Shown piece by piece: positions 7,857 to 17,473 of a DNA stretch of 64,000 nucleotides. Both the position numbers and the translations under genes were made by a program. Each line of letters begins with the position of its first letter. Position 1 is the stretch's first letter. Under the pieces are notes generated by a model. It did no database searches. It was not told the origin of the DNA and worked only from the letters and a program-made list of their open reading frames with translations. The stretch is taken from assembly GCA_027019085.1 (NCBI GenBank), contig JALUXG010000049.1, positions 1 through 64,000 of the forward strand, given 5' to 3'. The DNA comes from Rhodanobacteraceae bacterium. Its GTDB lineage: Bacteria > Pseudomonadota > Gammaproteobacteria > Xanthomonadales > Rhodanobacteraceae.

Positions 7857-10682
7857 TCAGCGCGGTGAGGAAAAGTAGTAGCGATAACGAAGCACAACAC
7901 TTGCGTTGGTGCCTTGCTGGGGCCCGACCGATCGACCCAGGGCAAGGCTCAGGGACAGATGATCGGGTCCGGTCACCGGCAACGCGATGCCGGCCTGCAG
8001 TTCGTAGCCGGTCCCGTAGGCACTGTTGGTGCAGGCGCTGGCACTCGCATACGGCCTCCATTGCCCAGCATAGCCGGTCTGGTAGCGCATGTTGAACGAT
8101 CCGCCGGCGCAGGCCTGGGCGTATGAGGCCGGCACGAAATAGCCGATATCGGGTGTCTGGCCGGTCGGTATCAGCGGAGCCAGTTGTGCAGGCAGCCGTG
8201 TGGCGCGGTGGAAGTGCGCGGCACTGACCGATGCCGTGAGCGTGAAATCGGGCGGCGTGAACCAGAGCTTGTGGTCGAGCGAAAGCGCGGCCTTCTGCAC
8301 GCTGCCCAGCGCACCGCCGCCCTGGGCGCGCAGGCGAGCGGCAGTGAGCTGCCATTGCGCGGTGTCGCGCGGGCTCAGGTTCAGGCTGGCGTCGAGGTCG
8401 ACGCGATCTTCCAGGCCGGCGACTTCCAGAGGTACGGTATCGGTCGGCTGTGCCCCGCGCTGGACGCCGATCGTGCTCTGCAGGGCGTTCGACCAGCGTC
8501 GCGTCCAGGCCATGCCGAGCCGCGTCCAGGGGGCAAGATTGCGTCCGGTGCCGAAGCGCGTCTCGAATTCACCGCGTTCGGTCAGATGCGTCCACGCCAG
8601 CACAAGGCTGCGGCGCGATGAAGGAGGTGGCCCGATCAGGCGGGCATCGATGCTGCGCTGGGGTGCGAAACCGGTCTTGAGGTCGAGCCGGTCGCGGGGA
8701 GTGGTCCAGTCGCGCGCGGTGAGTGTGAAGGGCAGCGAACGCAGGCCGCTGGCATCGCGCACGGCGGCGCTGATGCCGATGCTGTCGGTACGCGGCAGGG
8801 CGATTTCGCGGAACTGGCGCTGCAGGCGCGCATCGTCCGGTTCGCCTTGCATGCCCTGCCAGGCCAGCTTCAGGGCCAGAGGATCCCAGCCCAGGCGCGT
8901 GGCGGCATCGACACGATCGCGGCGCGGCAAGCGGCCGCGCTTGTTGCGCAACAGGTCGGCCAGCGCGACGCCATCGTTGTCGGCCAGCGCCAGTGAGAGT
9001 GCGGCCCAGTCCGGCAGGGCTTGATGGGCGAAGGCGCCCTCGCGCCACCAGCGGGCAAGCGACAGGTCGCGTGCATCGAGCAGGCCACCGAGCACGGCCA
9101 CCCGCGCCGCCCTTGTCCTGTCCTCGCGCGCGAGTTGCTGCATGGCCTTGCGCGCGGCATCGCCCGGGCGCAGGCTGGCGATCAGGCGCGTACGTGCGAT
9201 GCGCATCTCGTGCGCGGTCGCGTCCGCTGCAATGGGTGGGTTGCCGAGCAGGTCCAGCGCGCGGCGGCGTACCCGCCACGCCGCAGCGTTGCGATCGGCC
9301 TGGTCGAGCACGTCGGCCAGGTTGACCAGCCACAGCGGGTCGTTGCGGTGGCCGGGCCACTGGCGCTGCAGCCACGGCAGGGCGCGTTGCGGCTGGTCGA
9401 GCGCGGCGTACAGCGCGGCCAGCGGTCCCCACAGCGAGGACGAAGCCATGGCGCGACGCGCCAGCCGCCCCAATGCGGCACGCAAGTCGCTCACATTCCG
9501 ATGGTCCAGGTGCAGCCACAGGTAGCCGGCAAGGATGGTGTTGTCCCGGGGCGCCAGTCGCAGCGCGTGCAGGTAGGCGGCCTGGGCATCCCCGAAGCGT
9601 CCTTGCGCGGCCCGCAAGGTGGCCAGGCTGGTCCAGTAGAAGGGCTGGTCGGCGAAACGCCGGACCTGATCGGGGGCCAGCGCGGCGAAGGCCCGCTTGA
9701 GCCAGGGCGTCGCGGGCTGGCGCGACGAGGCGATGGCGAGCATCGCCTGGAACAGGGCCGGGTCGCGGGTTGCCTTCCAGCCCCGCTCGGCGACAGCGAA
9801 GGCCTGTTCCGGCTGGGTGTACTGCTCGACATAGACCACGCGCAGGTAGAGCGTGGCATCGGCCTTGCCATGCTCAATCAGGATCCGCGCGCTGCGCGCG
9901 GCCAGCCGGTAGCGCCCGAGCATCCAGGCCAGGCCGCTCAGGGTGTTCCAGTACGCCGTTTGTCCGGGCGTGGCGCGCGCTTGGGCCTGGAGCAGGGTGT
10001 CGAGTGCGGCCTGCGGTTGACCCGATAGGTATTCGCGGGTGGCGATGGCCAGCATCACCCGCGGCACCGGGCCGTAGCGTTTGCGATAGGCACGCAGCAC
10101 TGCCAGTTCCTGCGCGGGTTGGCCCATCTGGCGCAAGATCGAAGCCTGTCGCCACAGCAGGTCCGGGTTCGGATGGCGGCGGTATTGCCTGGCCAGCGCC
10201 TGGACGGCCTGATCCGGTTGCCCGGTCGCCATGTACAGGTCGGCAAGCATGCCCCGTTGCGCCGGGGTGGCCAGTCCGTCGCGAATCATGGTCCGTATCA
10301 GACGCAGCGATTGCTGATCGTTTTCCAGTTCGGTGGCGAGTTTCAAGGCGGGCTGCAGATGGCTTTTCTCGCCGAGGTCCAGGGCGAGGTAGGCCTGTGC
10401 GTCCAGTGCCGCCTGCGGTCGCCCGCTCCACAGTGCTGCCTGCGCAAGGCGTGTCCACCACAAGTGGCTGCGGGGGCGCGCCCTGACCGCACTGCGGGCC
10501 AGCACATAGGCATCATCGACCGCACCCGAGCCGATGAAGGCCTGCCAGGCAAGGTCCCAGTCTTCGCTCTGGAAAGGCCGGCCGGGTGGCGGCGGCTGGG
10601 CGCCCTGCACCACGGGGGCACCGAGCAGTGTCGCGGCCACGGCGGCAGCCAGAAGGCGGATGCGCAGGCGGCGCACGATCAC
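7857..10682 (-). CDS. pelB: PelB C-terminal portion: TPR repeats + outer membrane porin (separate ORF, GTG start, own signal-like sequence)
   Basis: N-terminus 'VIVRRLRIRLLAAAVAATLLGAPVVQGAQPPPP', TPR array, C-terminal beta-strand region ending in 'VVLRYRYYFSSPR'. Confidence 0.82.
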   Translation of the reverse strand: MIVRRLRIRLLAAAVAATLLGAPVVQGAQPPPPGRPFQSEDWDLAWQAFIGSGAVDDAYVLARSAVRARPRSHLWWTRLAQAALWSGRPQAALDAQAYLALDLGEKSHLQPALKLATELENDQQSLRLIRTMIRDGLATPAQRGMLADLYMATGQPDQAVQALARQYRRHPNPDLLWRQASILRQMGQPAQELAVLRAYRKRYGPVPRVMLAIATREYLSGQPQAALDTLLQAQARATPGQTAYWNTLSGLAWMLGRYRLAARSARILIEHGKADATLYLRVVYVEQYTQPEQAFAVAERGWKATRDPALFQAMLAIASSRQPATPWLKRAFAALAPDQVRRFADQPFYWTSLATLRAAQGRFGDAQAAYLHALRLAPRDNTILAGYLWLHLDHRNVSDLRAALGRLARRAMASSSLWGPLAALYAALDQPQRALPWLQRQWPGHRNDPLWLVNLADVLDQADRNAAAWRVRRRALDLLGNPPIAADATAHEMRIARTRLIASLRPGDAARKAMQQLAREDRTRAARVAVLGGLLDARDLSLARWWREGAFAHQALPDWAALSLALADNDGVALADLLRNKRGRLPRRDRVDAATRLGWDPLALKLAWQGMQGEPDDARLQRQFREIALPRTDSIGISAAVRDASGLRSLPFTLTARDWTTPRDRLDLKTGFAPQRSIDARLIGPPPSSRRSLVLAWTHLTERGEFETRFGTGRNLAPWTRLGMAWTRRWSNALQSTIGVQRGAQPTDTVPLEVAGLEDRVDLDASLNLSPRDTAQWQLTAARLRAQGGGALGSVQKAALSLDHKLWFTPPDFTLTASVSAAHFHRATRLPAQLAPLIPTGQTPDIGYFVPASYAQACAGGSFNMRYQTGYAGQWRPYASASACTNSAYGTGYELQAGIALPVTGPDHLSLSLALGRSVGPQQGTNASVVLRYRYYFSSPR

Positions 10683-11470
10683 GCCGGCCCCGGCATGCGG
10701 ACCAGCCGCCGCGCATAGCGGGCCGCGAGCACCGGGCGCCCGGAAGCCAGTGCGAGACGGATCATGCGGCGCCACAAGGCATCATCGTGGCGCACGTAAG
10801 GCAGTGCGTCGTGGGCAAAGTCGAGCGCACCCTGCGCCTTGCCCGCCGCGAGCAGGGCGGCAATGCCCTGCTCGAAGGCGTCCTGCCGCAAGGCGGCATT
10901 CTGCGAGCGGAGCAGCACCTGGCGATCGAGCTCGGCAACCGTGGGGTAGGCGCCGAGAGCGAGGGCAAAATGCGCCTCGTCCAGAAGTTGCGCAGGGTTC
11001 ATGCGTGGAGCCAGACCCAGAAGGGCACGGGTGTATGTACGTGCCAAAACGCTGCGGGCAGGTGAGCCCTCGGGTTGTCCGGTCCACTCCTGCTGCAACA
11101 GGCGCAGGCGCAGGCGCGCTATATCCAGCGGCAACGTGTCCAGGGGACGGCCCATCCAGGGGGCAAGTGCAGTGCGCACCCATGGAAGTTCCTGTGCGAT
11201 CAGCGCCTGCCGGGCCAGCAGCAGGCGGTTGCCGGTGTCGTCGGGCTTGGCACGCACCAGCAGGCGCAGATAGGCCAGGGTGGCGACATTGGGTTTGTCC
11301 TGCGCCTGCAGGGCGTTTTCGATGTAGGTTCGCGGATACAGCAGCCACAGGGCGAACAGGGCCGCACTGGCGATGCCGACCAGCAGCCAGTATGGAGCGA
11401 AACGTTCACTGGGCGACGGCAGGGTCGCGTGATGCCGGCGGTTGGGCGTGATCGATTGCGCGATGGCCAT
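10679..11470 (-). CDS. PelB N-terminal portion: TM anchor + TPR (separate ORF overlapping the next by GTGA)
   Basis: 'FAPYWLLVGIASAALFALWLLYPRTYIENALQAQDKPNVATLAYLRLLV'; TPR-like; located between pelA and the porin ORF. Confidence 0.78.
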   Translation of the reverse strand: MAIAQSITPNRRHHATLPSPSERFAPYWLLVGIASAALFALWLLYPRTYIENALQAQDKPNVATLAYLRLLVRAKPDDTGNRLLLARQALIAQELPWVRTALAPWMGRPLDTLPLDIARLRLRLLQQEWTGQPEGSPARSVLARTYTRALLGLAPRMNPAQLLDEAHFALALGAYPTVAELDRQVLLRSQNAALRQDAFEQGIAALLAAGKAQGALDFAHDALPYVRHDDALWRRMIRLALASGRPVLAARYARRLVRMPGPA

Positions 11471-11542
11471 GCTGGTTCGAAGCGTTGTCCTGCCAGGGAC
11501 GTGTGCGCGGTCTGTCTTCCGGACAGGGACTGCAGTTCGTCC

Positions 11543-14440
11543 TCAGTCGCGCGCGCAACGTATGTCGATATTCGCCCCTTTCCCGGCGAGGCTGAGGGAA
11601 ACTGTACCATTGGCGCCACTTCGGGCGGCAAGACGTTTGCCGTCGGCACGGATCCGGCAGCCGGCGGCATTGCCCAGCAACAGCCTGAGCGGCACCTGTG
11701 CGCGCAGGGTGAGCGTAAGGTGACCCGTTTCGCGCCGCATGTTTCCGACAAGGCCGTTGGCACTGACCAGATAGGGCTCGGTCGGTCGCTTGCGCGTCAG
11801 CACCAGGAGTGCCCGGTTCCCGGTCCCCAGATGGATGTACCGCTGGCCGTTGGCGCTGTCGAAGCCGGCGACATTGCGCGAATGCTCAAGATCGGGATAT
11901 CCCAGCGTGTCGGGAATGCGCAGTTCCTGGTCGGCGCCATACCCGCGGGCGATGAAACCGTCGGTGCTGCGTGCCATGCCTGCGGACTGGAAATCCACCG
12001 CGATGCGGCTGTAGGTGGAGGCGAAGACCGGTGTGGAGGGCTGCTTGAGCGCCCAGCGGTAGACCTCGATCAGGTTTTCCAGCGCGCAGGCGCGGGCTCC
12101 GGAATAGAAGTGGTAGTAGATCTCCATTGCCGTCAGGCGGCGTGGCGCATCGGTCATCTGCATGGTCTGGATGGCCTTGTTGTAGCCGCAGTAGGGCGGT
12201 TGCCAGCCGTGGGTGTACTGGTCTTCGTTGGCAATCGGCGAATAGACCTGGAAATACGGCCCTTTCCAGACGCCCAGCGGGGCGACGTTGGTCAGCGAGG
12301 GGTGCGCGCGGTCGATGGTGCTGTTGGTACCGTTGATGTTGGCCAGGCCGTCGCGGTAGGCGATGCCCAGCACCTCGGCGTCGGGGTTGGTGTCGCCGGA
12401 CCACTGGATCACGCGCACCGGCTTGCCGGGCGGGGCGAGCAGGCGGTCGATGATTTTCACCGAGCCACTGACTTCCATCTCCGGGCTGAAGCGGTAGCCC
12501 GGCACCGGCAGGTTGTAGCCGTATTGCAGCGCGGGACTGTCGCCGGTGACATAGGCACCCTGTGCCTGTGCGTGCTTCTTGATATGCAGGCCGGCGGACA
12601 GGCCCGGGTCGCGCTCCAGCGCCGGCCAGTCGAAGGGGTGGGAATAGGTATGCGAACCGATCTCCACCCAGGGCAGGCGGAAGATGGCGCGTGCGATCGG
12701 ACGCAGGCGATCGACTTCCTTTTTCGGGTACAGGCCGTCATAGGCGAATTCGCTGGCGATCACCGAGGCCGTGATCGGCAGCGGAAAGCGTTTGAGTACG
12801 GCATCGAGGATCACCTTGGCGGCCGGCTGGTCGCGGTAGCGCCCGATCCAGGAGCCGGAAGCGAAGCCGTCGCCGTCGATCAGGCCGAAAAGCAGCCGTC
12901 GCCCGCTGGCAGTGGTGTAGTCGTAGACAGGCAGCTCGGGAAGGCGCAGCGCGGCGCGCAAGAAGCGGAACGGGTCGAGGATCCAGGCCGATTGCAGTTC
13001 GCCAGGCTGCAGGTCGCCCTGCGGCAGGTTGCGCAGCACGTAGGGACTGAGGGCATAACCGCCCCACGGCATGAGGGCCGAGGCAATCTCGTGGCTGCCT
13101 GCCACCTCGATGTCGAGCAACGACGTGCCGGACCTTATCTGCCTGGGGGTAAAATCGGGGGCACTGGGCAGCAGCGGGCTTTCGAACCCGAAATAGCCGC
13201 TGGCCTGCTGCGCGATGCGCGCCGCATGCAGTCCGGGTGGCGGCTGTTTCCCGCTGGCAAGCCCGAGCGCATCGAGTGTTGCCTGATCGCCGCCAGTACC
13301 GAAGCTGCCCAGCACGGCCACTGGCACGCCGGCGGCGATCTGTGCGCGCAGCCATTGCCAGGTACGTCCGGATGCGGGGAAGCTGTCGCTGTCGAACCAC
13401 GTGACAATACCGGCCACCTGCCCGGTCAGCGGTCCTTGCGGCAGTGGATGGTGGCTGACATCGATCTCGCGCGTGGCGTAGCCCATGTGGTTGAGCGGCA
13501 TCGCCGCATACCAGTTGAGATCATTGTTCATCGGCGCGTAGTCGCCGTTGTAGAGCAACAGGATCCGCCGCGGCAGTGGACGTATGCTGCCGACACCGAC
13601 GATGTCGAGCGCGCTGTCGGTGACGTAGGGGACGATGTCCGCGGCGGCGATCTTCTCGGCCAGGCGCGCGGCCTCGGTGCGCTGCGCGGGCGGCAGGTAG
13701 TCGATGGCGATGGGGGTCAGTCCCAGCGCGCGTACCCGCTTGAACTGCCCGAGCAGGTAATCGGTACCCGCGTTGGGAACGCGGACATAGGACTTGCTGC
13801 GCTGATCCCAGCCACGGTACAGCGATTCGGCAGCCACCCCGACCACGCCCTGATCGTGCACCTGGTCGAGCAGTTCGAAACCGCGGTTGAGGATGAAGCG
13901 TGCTTCCGGGTCACGCCGATGGATGGCCTTGATCAGGGCAACCAGGCCCTGGCGGTAGGCGTGTCGCCGCTCACGATCGCCCGGCTTGGGGAGTGCGATG
14001 CGGTAACTGTCCAGGGTGTCGAAGAAGAAGTTGCGGTAGCCGCGAGCGAGCAAGGGCGCGATCACCTTGTCGAGGTAGAACGTGCGGCACACCGGCTTGG
14101 ACTGGTCGACGATCAGCGCGTGCCAGATGCGGTTCTCGCCGAGGCGACATGCCCTGGGCAATGCCTTGGCGATGCGCGAACCTTCGATGGCTTCGCCCAG
14201 CGAAACGTAGGCAAAGAGGGTCACATGCGGGCGATTGAGTGCCTTGGCCTGTTGCGAGGCCTGCGGATCGACGACCACCCAGTCGAACGACTGCAGCACG
14301 TCCATCGGCGGCCTGGCGCCATAGAAAAAAGCTACCGAAGGCGCGGTGCCCGCATGTGCCAGGCCGCTCAGCGCAAAGACGAGCAGCAGGCAGCGTGTGC
14401 CGAAACGGCGCAATCGGGACGGGGAAAGCGTGTCGTGCAT
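11543..14440 (-). CDS. pelA: PelA, periplasmic glycoside hydrolase/deacetylase
   Basis: Signal peptide, 'VAFFYGARPPMDVLQSFDWVVVDPQ' GH114-like domain, deacetylase-like 'WVEIGSHTYSHPFDW'. Confidence 0.92.
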   Translation of the reverse strand: MHDTLSPSRLRRFGTRCLLLVFALSGLAHAGTAPSVAFFYGARPPMDVLQSFDWVVVDPQASQQAKALNRPHVTLFAYVSLGEAIEGSRIAKALPRACRLGENRIWHALIVDQSKPVCRTFYLDKVIAPLLARGYRNFFFDTLDSYRIALPKPGDRERRHAYRQGLVALIKAIHRRDPEARFILNRGFELLDQVHDQGVVGVAAESLYRGWDQRSKSYVRVPNAGTDYLLGQFKRVRALGLTPIAIDYLPPAQRTEAARLAEKIAAADIVPYVTDSALDIVGVGSIRPLPRRILLLYNGDYAPMNNDLNWYAAMPLNHMGYATREIDVSHHPLPQGPLTGQVAGIVTWFDSDSFPASGRTWQWLRAQIAAGVPVAVLGSFGTGGDQATLDALGLASGKQPPPGLHAARIAQQASGYFGFESPLLPSAPDFTPRQIRSGTSLLDIEVAGSHEIASALMPWGGYALSPYVLRNLPQGDLQPGELQSAWILDPFRFLRAALRLPELPVYDYTTASGRRLLFGLIDGDGFASGSWIGRYRDQPAAKVILDAVLKRFPLPITASVIASEFAYDGLYPKKEVDRLRPIARAIFRLPWVEIGSHTYSHPFDWPALERDPGLSAGLHIKKHAQAQGAYVTGDSPALQYGYNLPVPGYRFSPEMEVSGSVKIIDRLLAPPGKPVRVIQWSGDTNPDAEVLGIAYRDGLANINGTNSTIDRAHPSLTNVAPLGVWKGPYFQVYSPIANEDQYTHGWQPPYCGYNKAIQTMQMTDAPRRLTAMEIYYHFYSGARACALENLIEVYRWALKQPSTPVFASTYSRIAVDFQSAGMARSTDGFIARGYGADQELRIPDTLGYPDLEHSRNVAGFDSANGQRYIHLGTGNRALLVLTRKRPTEPYLVSANGLVGNMRRETGHLTLTLRAQVPLRLLLGNAAGCRIRADGKRLAARSGANGTVSLSLAGKGANIDIRCARD

Positions 14441-14589
14441 CCTTGGCGAATCCTTAAACCATCCGCAATCGGACGGGGCATGTGGTTATGTGGGCAAACC
14501 TTGCCACAACAGGCCCCCGCGCACACCACTGCACGAGCGACAGCGCTTGTGCGACAAGTGCGGTATGTGCCCTGCGCATGCGCCGGACA

Positions 14590-14610
14590 CCCCGCACGCA
14601 GTATGCGGGG
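14590..14610. repeat. Hairpin CCCCGCA-N7-TGCGGGG upstream of pelA
   Basis: Perfect 7-bp arms 14590-14596 and 14604-14610. Confidence 0.7.
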
Positions 14611-14700
14611 CTGCAATCGCTCAAGGCGGCTTCCGCGCACCCGCCGGACCGCGCCGGACCAGGCCGGGTCCGACGAAGTGCGTCCGTCGCTCACCGTACA

Positions 14701-15162
14701 CTATTCGCCGGTGGCTTCGCTTTTTCCGCCGAGACGGCCGTATGTCCAGCCCAGCGCGGCACCCCAGGCCAGGTGCAGGATGAGGGTCATGACCGGCGCC
14801 ATGATGCCCATCTTCAGGCCAAACAGGCCGGCGCCGGCCATCGGCATCGGGATCAGCATCATCAGGAGCCACGCCAGCACGCTGAAGGAAAGGCCCTTGC
14901 GCACTGCCGTGGAACCCGGAAGCACCGGATGCAGCAGCGCGAATCCCAGGCCCCACAGCACGGTGCCGATGAGGAAATGGATCATCCAGCCGACAGCCGG
15001 AACGGCGGGCATGCCCAGCATGCCGTGAGCCATGTGGGCGAGCATGTGGATGACATTCATCTGTGGAAGCATGCCCATCGCACCCTTGATCAGCATCAGG
15101 ATGGACAGCACGATGGTGGCGACGAAGCCGGCCACCATGGCACGAAGATAACGGTTGTTCAT
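14701..15162 (-). CDS. Small multi-TM membrane protein (DUF6789-like)
   Basis: MNNRYLRAMVAGFVATIVLSILMLIKGAMGMLPQMNVI.. hydrophobic, ordinary codon usage. Confidence 0.7.
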   Translation of the reverse strand: MNNRYLRAMVAGFVATIVLSILMLIKGAMGMLPQMNVIHMLAHMAHGMLGMPAVPAVGWMIHFLIGTVLWGLGFALLHPVLPGSTAVRKGLSFSVLAWLLMMLIPMPMAGAGLFGLKMGIMAPVMTLILHLAWGAALGWTYGRLGGKSEATGE

Positions 15163-15564
15163 GGGATATTCCTCCGGTTGCACAGTCATCTGAAAAGGTA
15201 GGCGTCAATCATCAGCCGGCCATGCTGGGTGCGACTTTCGGTGGCCTGGTGCGTGGGTCTTGTCCGTTCGCCGCGCTTGCGAAATGCAGGATCACGCGGG
15301 TCATGCGGCGCGATCGCATCGCGGCATGTGCAGGGCAGGAGCCGGGCGTGCGCAAGCTGCGGTTCGCGTGCGACCTGATCGCCTTCGCGGGCCTTGTGCG
15401 GGAATGGGGCATTGCACGGCACGGACGAATCTCCCGGTTCCACGATCAACATACATCTGTTGACCCATAGAGGGAGCCGGGACGCGTTTGGATTCATCGG
15501 TCGCCGTATTCGGCAACCACGGGGAGATCCGCATCGTGCCGGTCCAGCCGGCGCCGGATGCGCC

Positions 15565-17472
15565 TTACGCGTCGGCGGGACTGGTGACGCGGGGCCCGGT
15601 ACGTGCCGATATCGCGACCGGTTTGGCAGGCGCCTTGATCCAGGCCAGCCACTCGCTGATCACGATCAGGGTCCACAGGGCGCGGGCATGGTCGCGCCGT
15701 CGGGCACAGTGCTCGTCGAGCAGGGCCAGGGCCGCGGTGGTCGAGACACCGGCCTCGCCAAGTGCCTCGCTGGACAGCAGCTCGCGTGCCCAGGCATGCA
15801 GCGGTCCGCGCAGCCAGGTACCCAGCGGGACCGACAGGCCGCGCTTGCGCCGGTGCACGATGGCGCGTGGCAGGTAGCGGCGGGCGTAACGCTTGAGGAA
15901 AACCTTGGTGGTCAGTCCGCGCACCCGCTCGTGCACCGGAAGCTGCGCGGCGAAGTCGATCACCGCGCTGTCGAGGAACGGAGCACGGATTTCCAGCGCA
16001 TGCCGCATGCCGCCGCGGTCGGCCTTGGCCATCAGGGCTTCGGGCAGCGACTGGCGGATGTCGTGGCACTGGATCTCGTCCAGCAGGTCCATGCCCGGGT
16101 GCGCGATGGCAGGCAGGGTGGCGTTGATCCCAAGGCGTTCGAGCACGTCGCTCTGGATGTTGGCCGCCCACAGCATGTGCCGTGCCAGTCCCGGCAGCTC
16201 CTGGCCCTGCACGAAGCGCTTGAGCAGGTAGGACACGGTCATCTTCTTGTCGCTCACCGGCAGGCGCTCGACAAGGGCGCGCAGCCCGTTGCGCACGCTG
16301 CCCGGCAGGTGCGCGTAGTGGTCGGCGAAGCGGGCGCCGAGATAGGTCGGGTAGCCGCCGAACAGTTCGTCGGCGCCCTCGCCGCCGAGCACCACGCGTA
16401 CATCCTTCGCGGCCCGTTCGGCAATGCACGAGAGCGGCACCCAGGCCGGGTCGGCCAGTGGTTCGCCGGTGGCGTGGATCAGGTCGCGCAGGGTCGACGG
16501 CACGTCCTCGGCGCCGACGGTGACGCTGACATAGTCGCAGCCGAGCATGCCGGCCACGCGTTCGGCATAGTCGCCTTCGTCGTAGGAGGCCTCGGCGAAG
16601 CGAATGCCGTAGGTGGTCAGTGCCCGTCCGGGCCAGACGCTGCGGGCCACTGCGGTCAGCAGCGAGGAATCGAGGCCGCCACTGAGCAGCACGCCGAAGT
16701 CCACGTCGATATCGCTCTGGCGGTGCACCGCGGTGCGGAAAATCTCGTCGAAGGCCTCGGTGTCGGGTTTCGGGCGCTTGACCACCTGGCCCAGCGGACA
16801 GGTCCAGTACGGGTGCGATTGCTCGCCGTTGCGGTCGATGGTGACGATTTCGCCCGGCTGCACCTTGTGACAGCCGGTCAGCGGGGTGTACGGAGCCGGG
16901 GCGTAGCCGGCACGCAGGAAATGGCGCAGCGCTTCGCGATCCAGCGCGGGCGGCGCACCGAGTCCGGCGCGCAGGGCGGACAGTTCACTGGCAAACAGCA
17001 CGCTGCCTGCGTCGTGCCGGTAATACAGATGGCGTTCGCCGATCCGGTCGCGGGCCAGCAGCAGGGTCTGCGTGCGCGGGTCCCAGATGGCGATGGCGAA
17101 CACGCCTTCCAGGCGCTCGGCAAAGCCGGCGCCCAGTTCCAGATACAGCGGCCCGATCACTGCCACGTCGGAGGTGCGGTCGATCACATGGCCGCGCGCT
17201 TCCAGCCACCGGCGCAACTCACGGTGGTTGTCGATCTCGCCATTACAGACCACCACCACGCCCGAGGCGTCCTGCATCAGCGGTGCCTGATGGTCGCGCA
17301 CGCTGCGGATGGCCAGGCGGTTGGCGCCCATGGCACCGTGTTCCAGGCTGCAGGTGTCGTGTCCGTTCGGCCCACGGTGCGCCATTGCCGCAAGCATCGC
17401 ACGCGTACGCTGGCGCGGGTCGGTGCCATACGCCGTCTCCTGCAGGGCGAGGAATCCGCAGATACCGCACAT
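15565..17472 (-). CDS. asnB: Asparagine synthase (glutamine-hydrolysing)
   Basis: MCGICGF N-terminal Cys amidotransferase; 'LLSGGLDSSLLTAVARSVWPG' PP-loop. Confidence 0.93.
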   Translation of the reverse strand: MCGICGFLALQETAYGTDPRQRTRAMLAAMAHRGPNGHDTCSLEHGAMGANRLAIRSVRDHQAPLMQDASGVVVVCNGEIDNHRELRRWLEARGHVIDRTSDVAVIGPLYLELGAGFAERLEGVFAIAIWDPRTQTLLLARDRIGERHLYYRHDAGSVLFASELSALRAGLGAPPALDREALRHFLRAGYAPAPYTPLTGCHKVQPGEIVTIDRNGEQSHPYWTCPLGQVVKRPKPDTEAFDEIFRTAVHRQSDIDVDFGVLLSGGLDSSLLTAVARSVWPGRALTTYGIRFAEASYDEGDYAERVAGMLGCDYVSVTVGAEDVPSTLRDLIHATGEPLADPAWVPLSCIAERAAKDVRVVLGGEGADELFGGYPTYLGARFADHYAHLPGSVRNGLRALVERLPVSDKKMTVSYLLKRFVQGQELPGLARHMLWAANIQSDVLERLGINATLPAIAHPGMDLLDEIQCHDIRQSLPEALMAKADRGGMRHALEIRAPFLDSAVIDFAAQLPVHERVRGLTTKVFLKRYARRYLPRAIVHRRKRGLSVPLGTWLRGPLHAWARELLSSEALGEAGVSTTAALALLDEHCARRRDHARALWTLIVISEWLAWIKAPAKPVAISARTGPRVTSPADA

Positions 17473-17473
17473 G

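Noticed and set aside
9874-10461. Multiple overlapping ORFs within pelB
   Set aside because: Alternative frames of the TPR-coding sequence; the PelB frame has consistent TPR periodicity.
11075-15028. 1317-aa + strand ORF
   Set aside because: Antisense to pelA/pelB and the DUF6789-like gene; no recognisable domain.
15186-15497. 103-aa minus ORF (and overlapping 82-aa + ORF) between the DUF6789-like gene and asnB
   Set aside because: No domain, no clear RBS, translation not protein-like; cannot support either.
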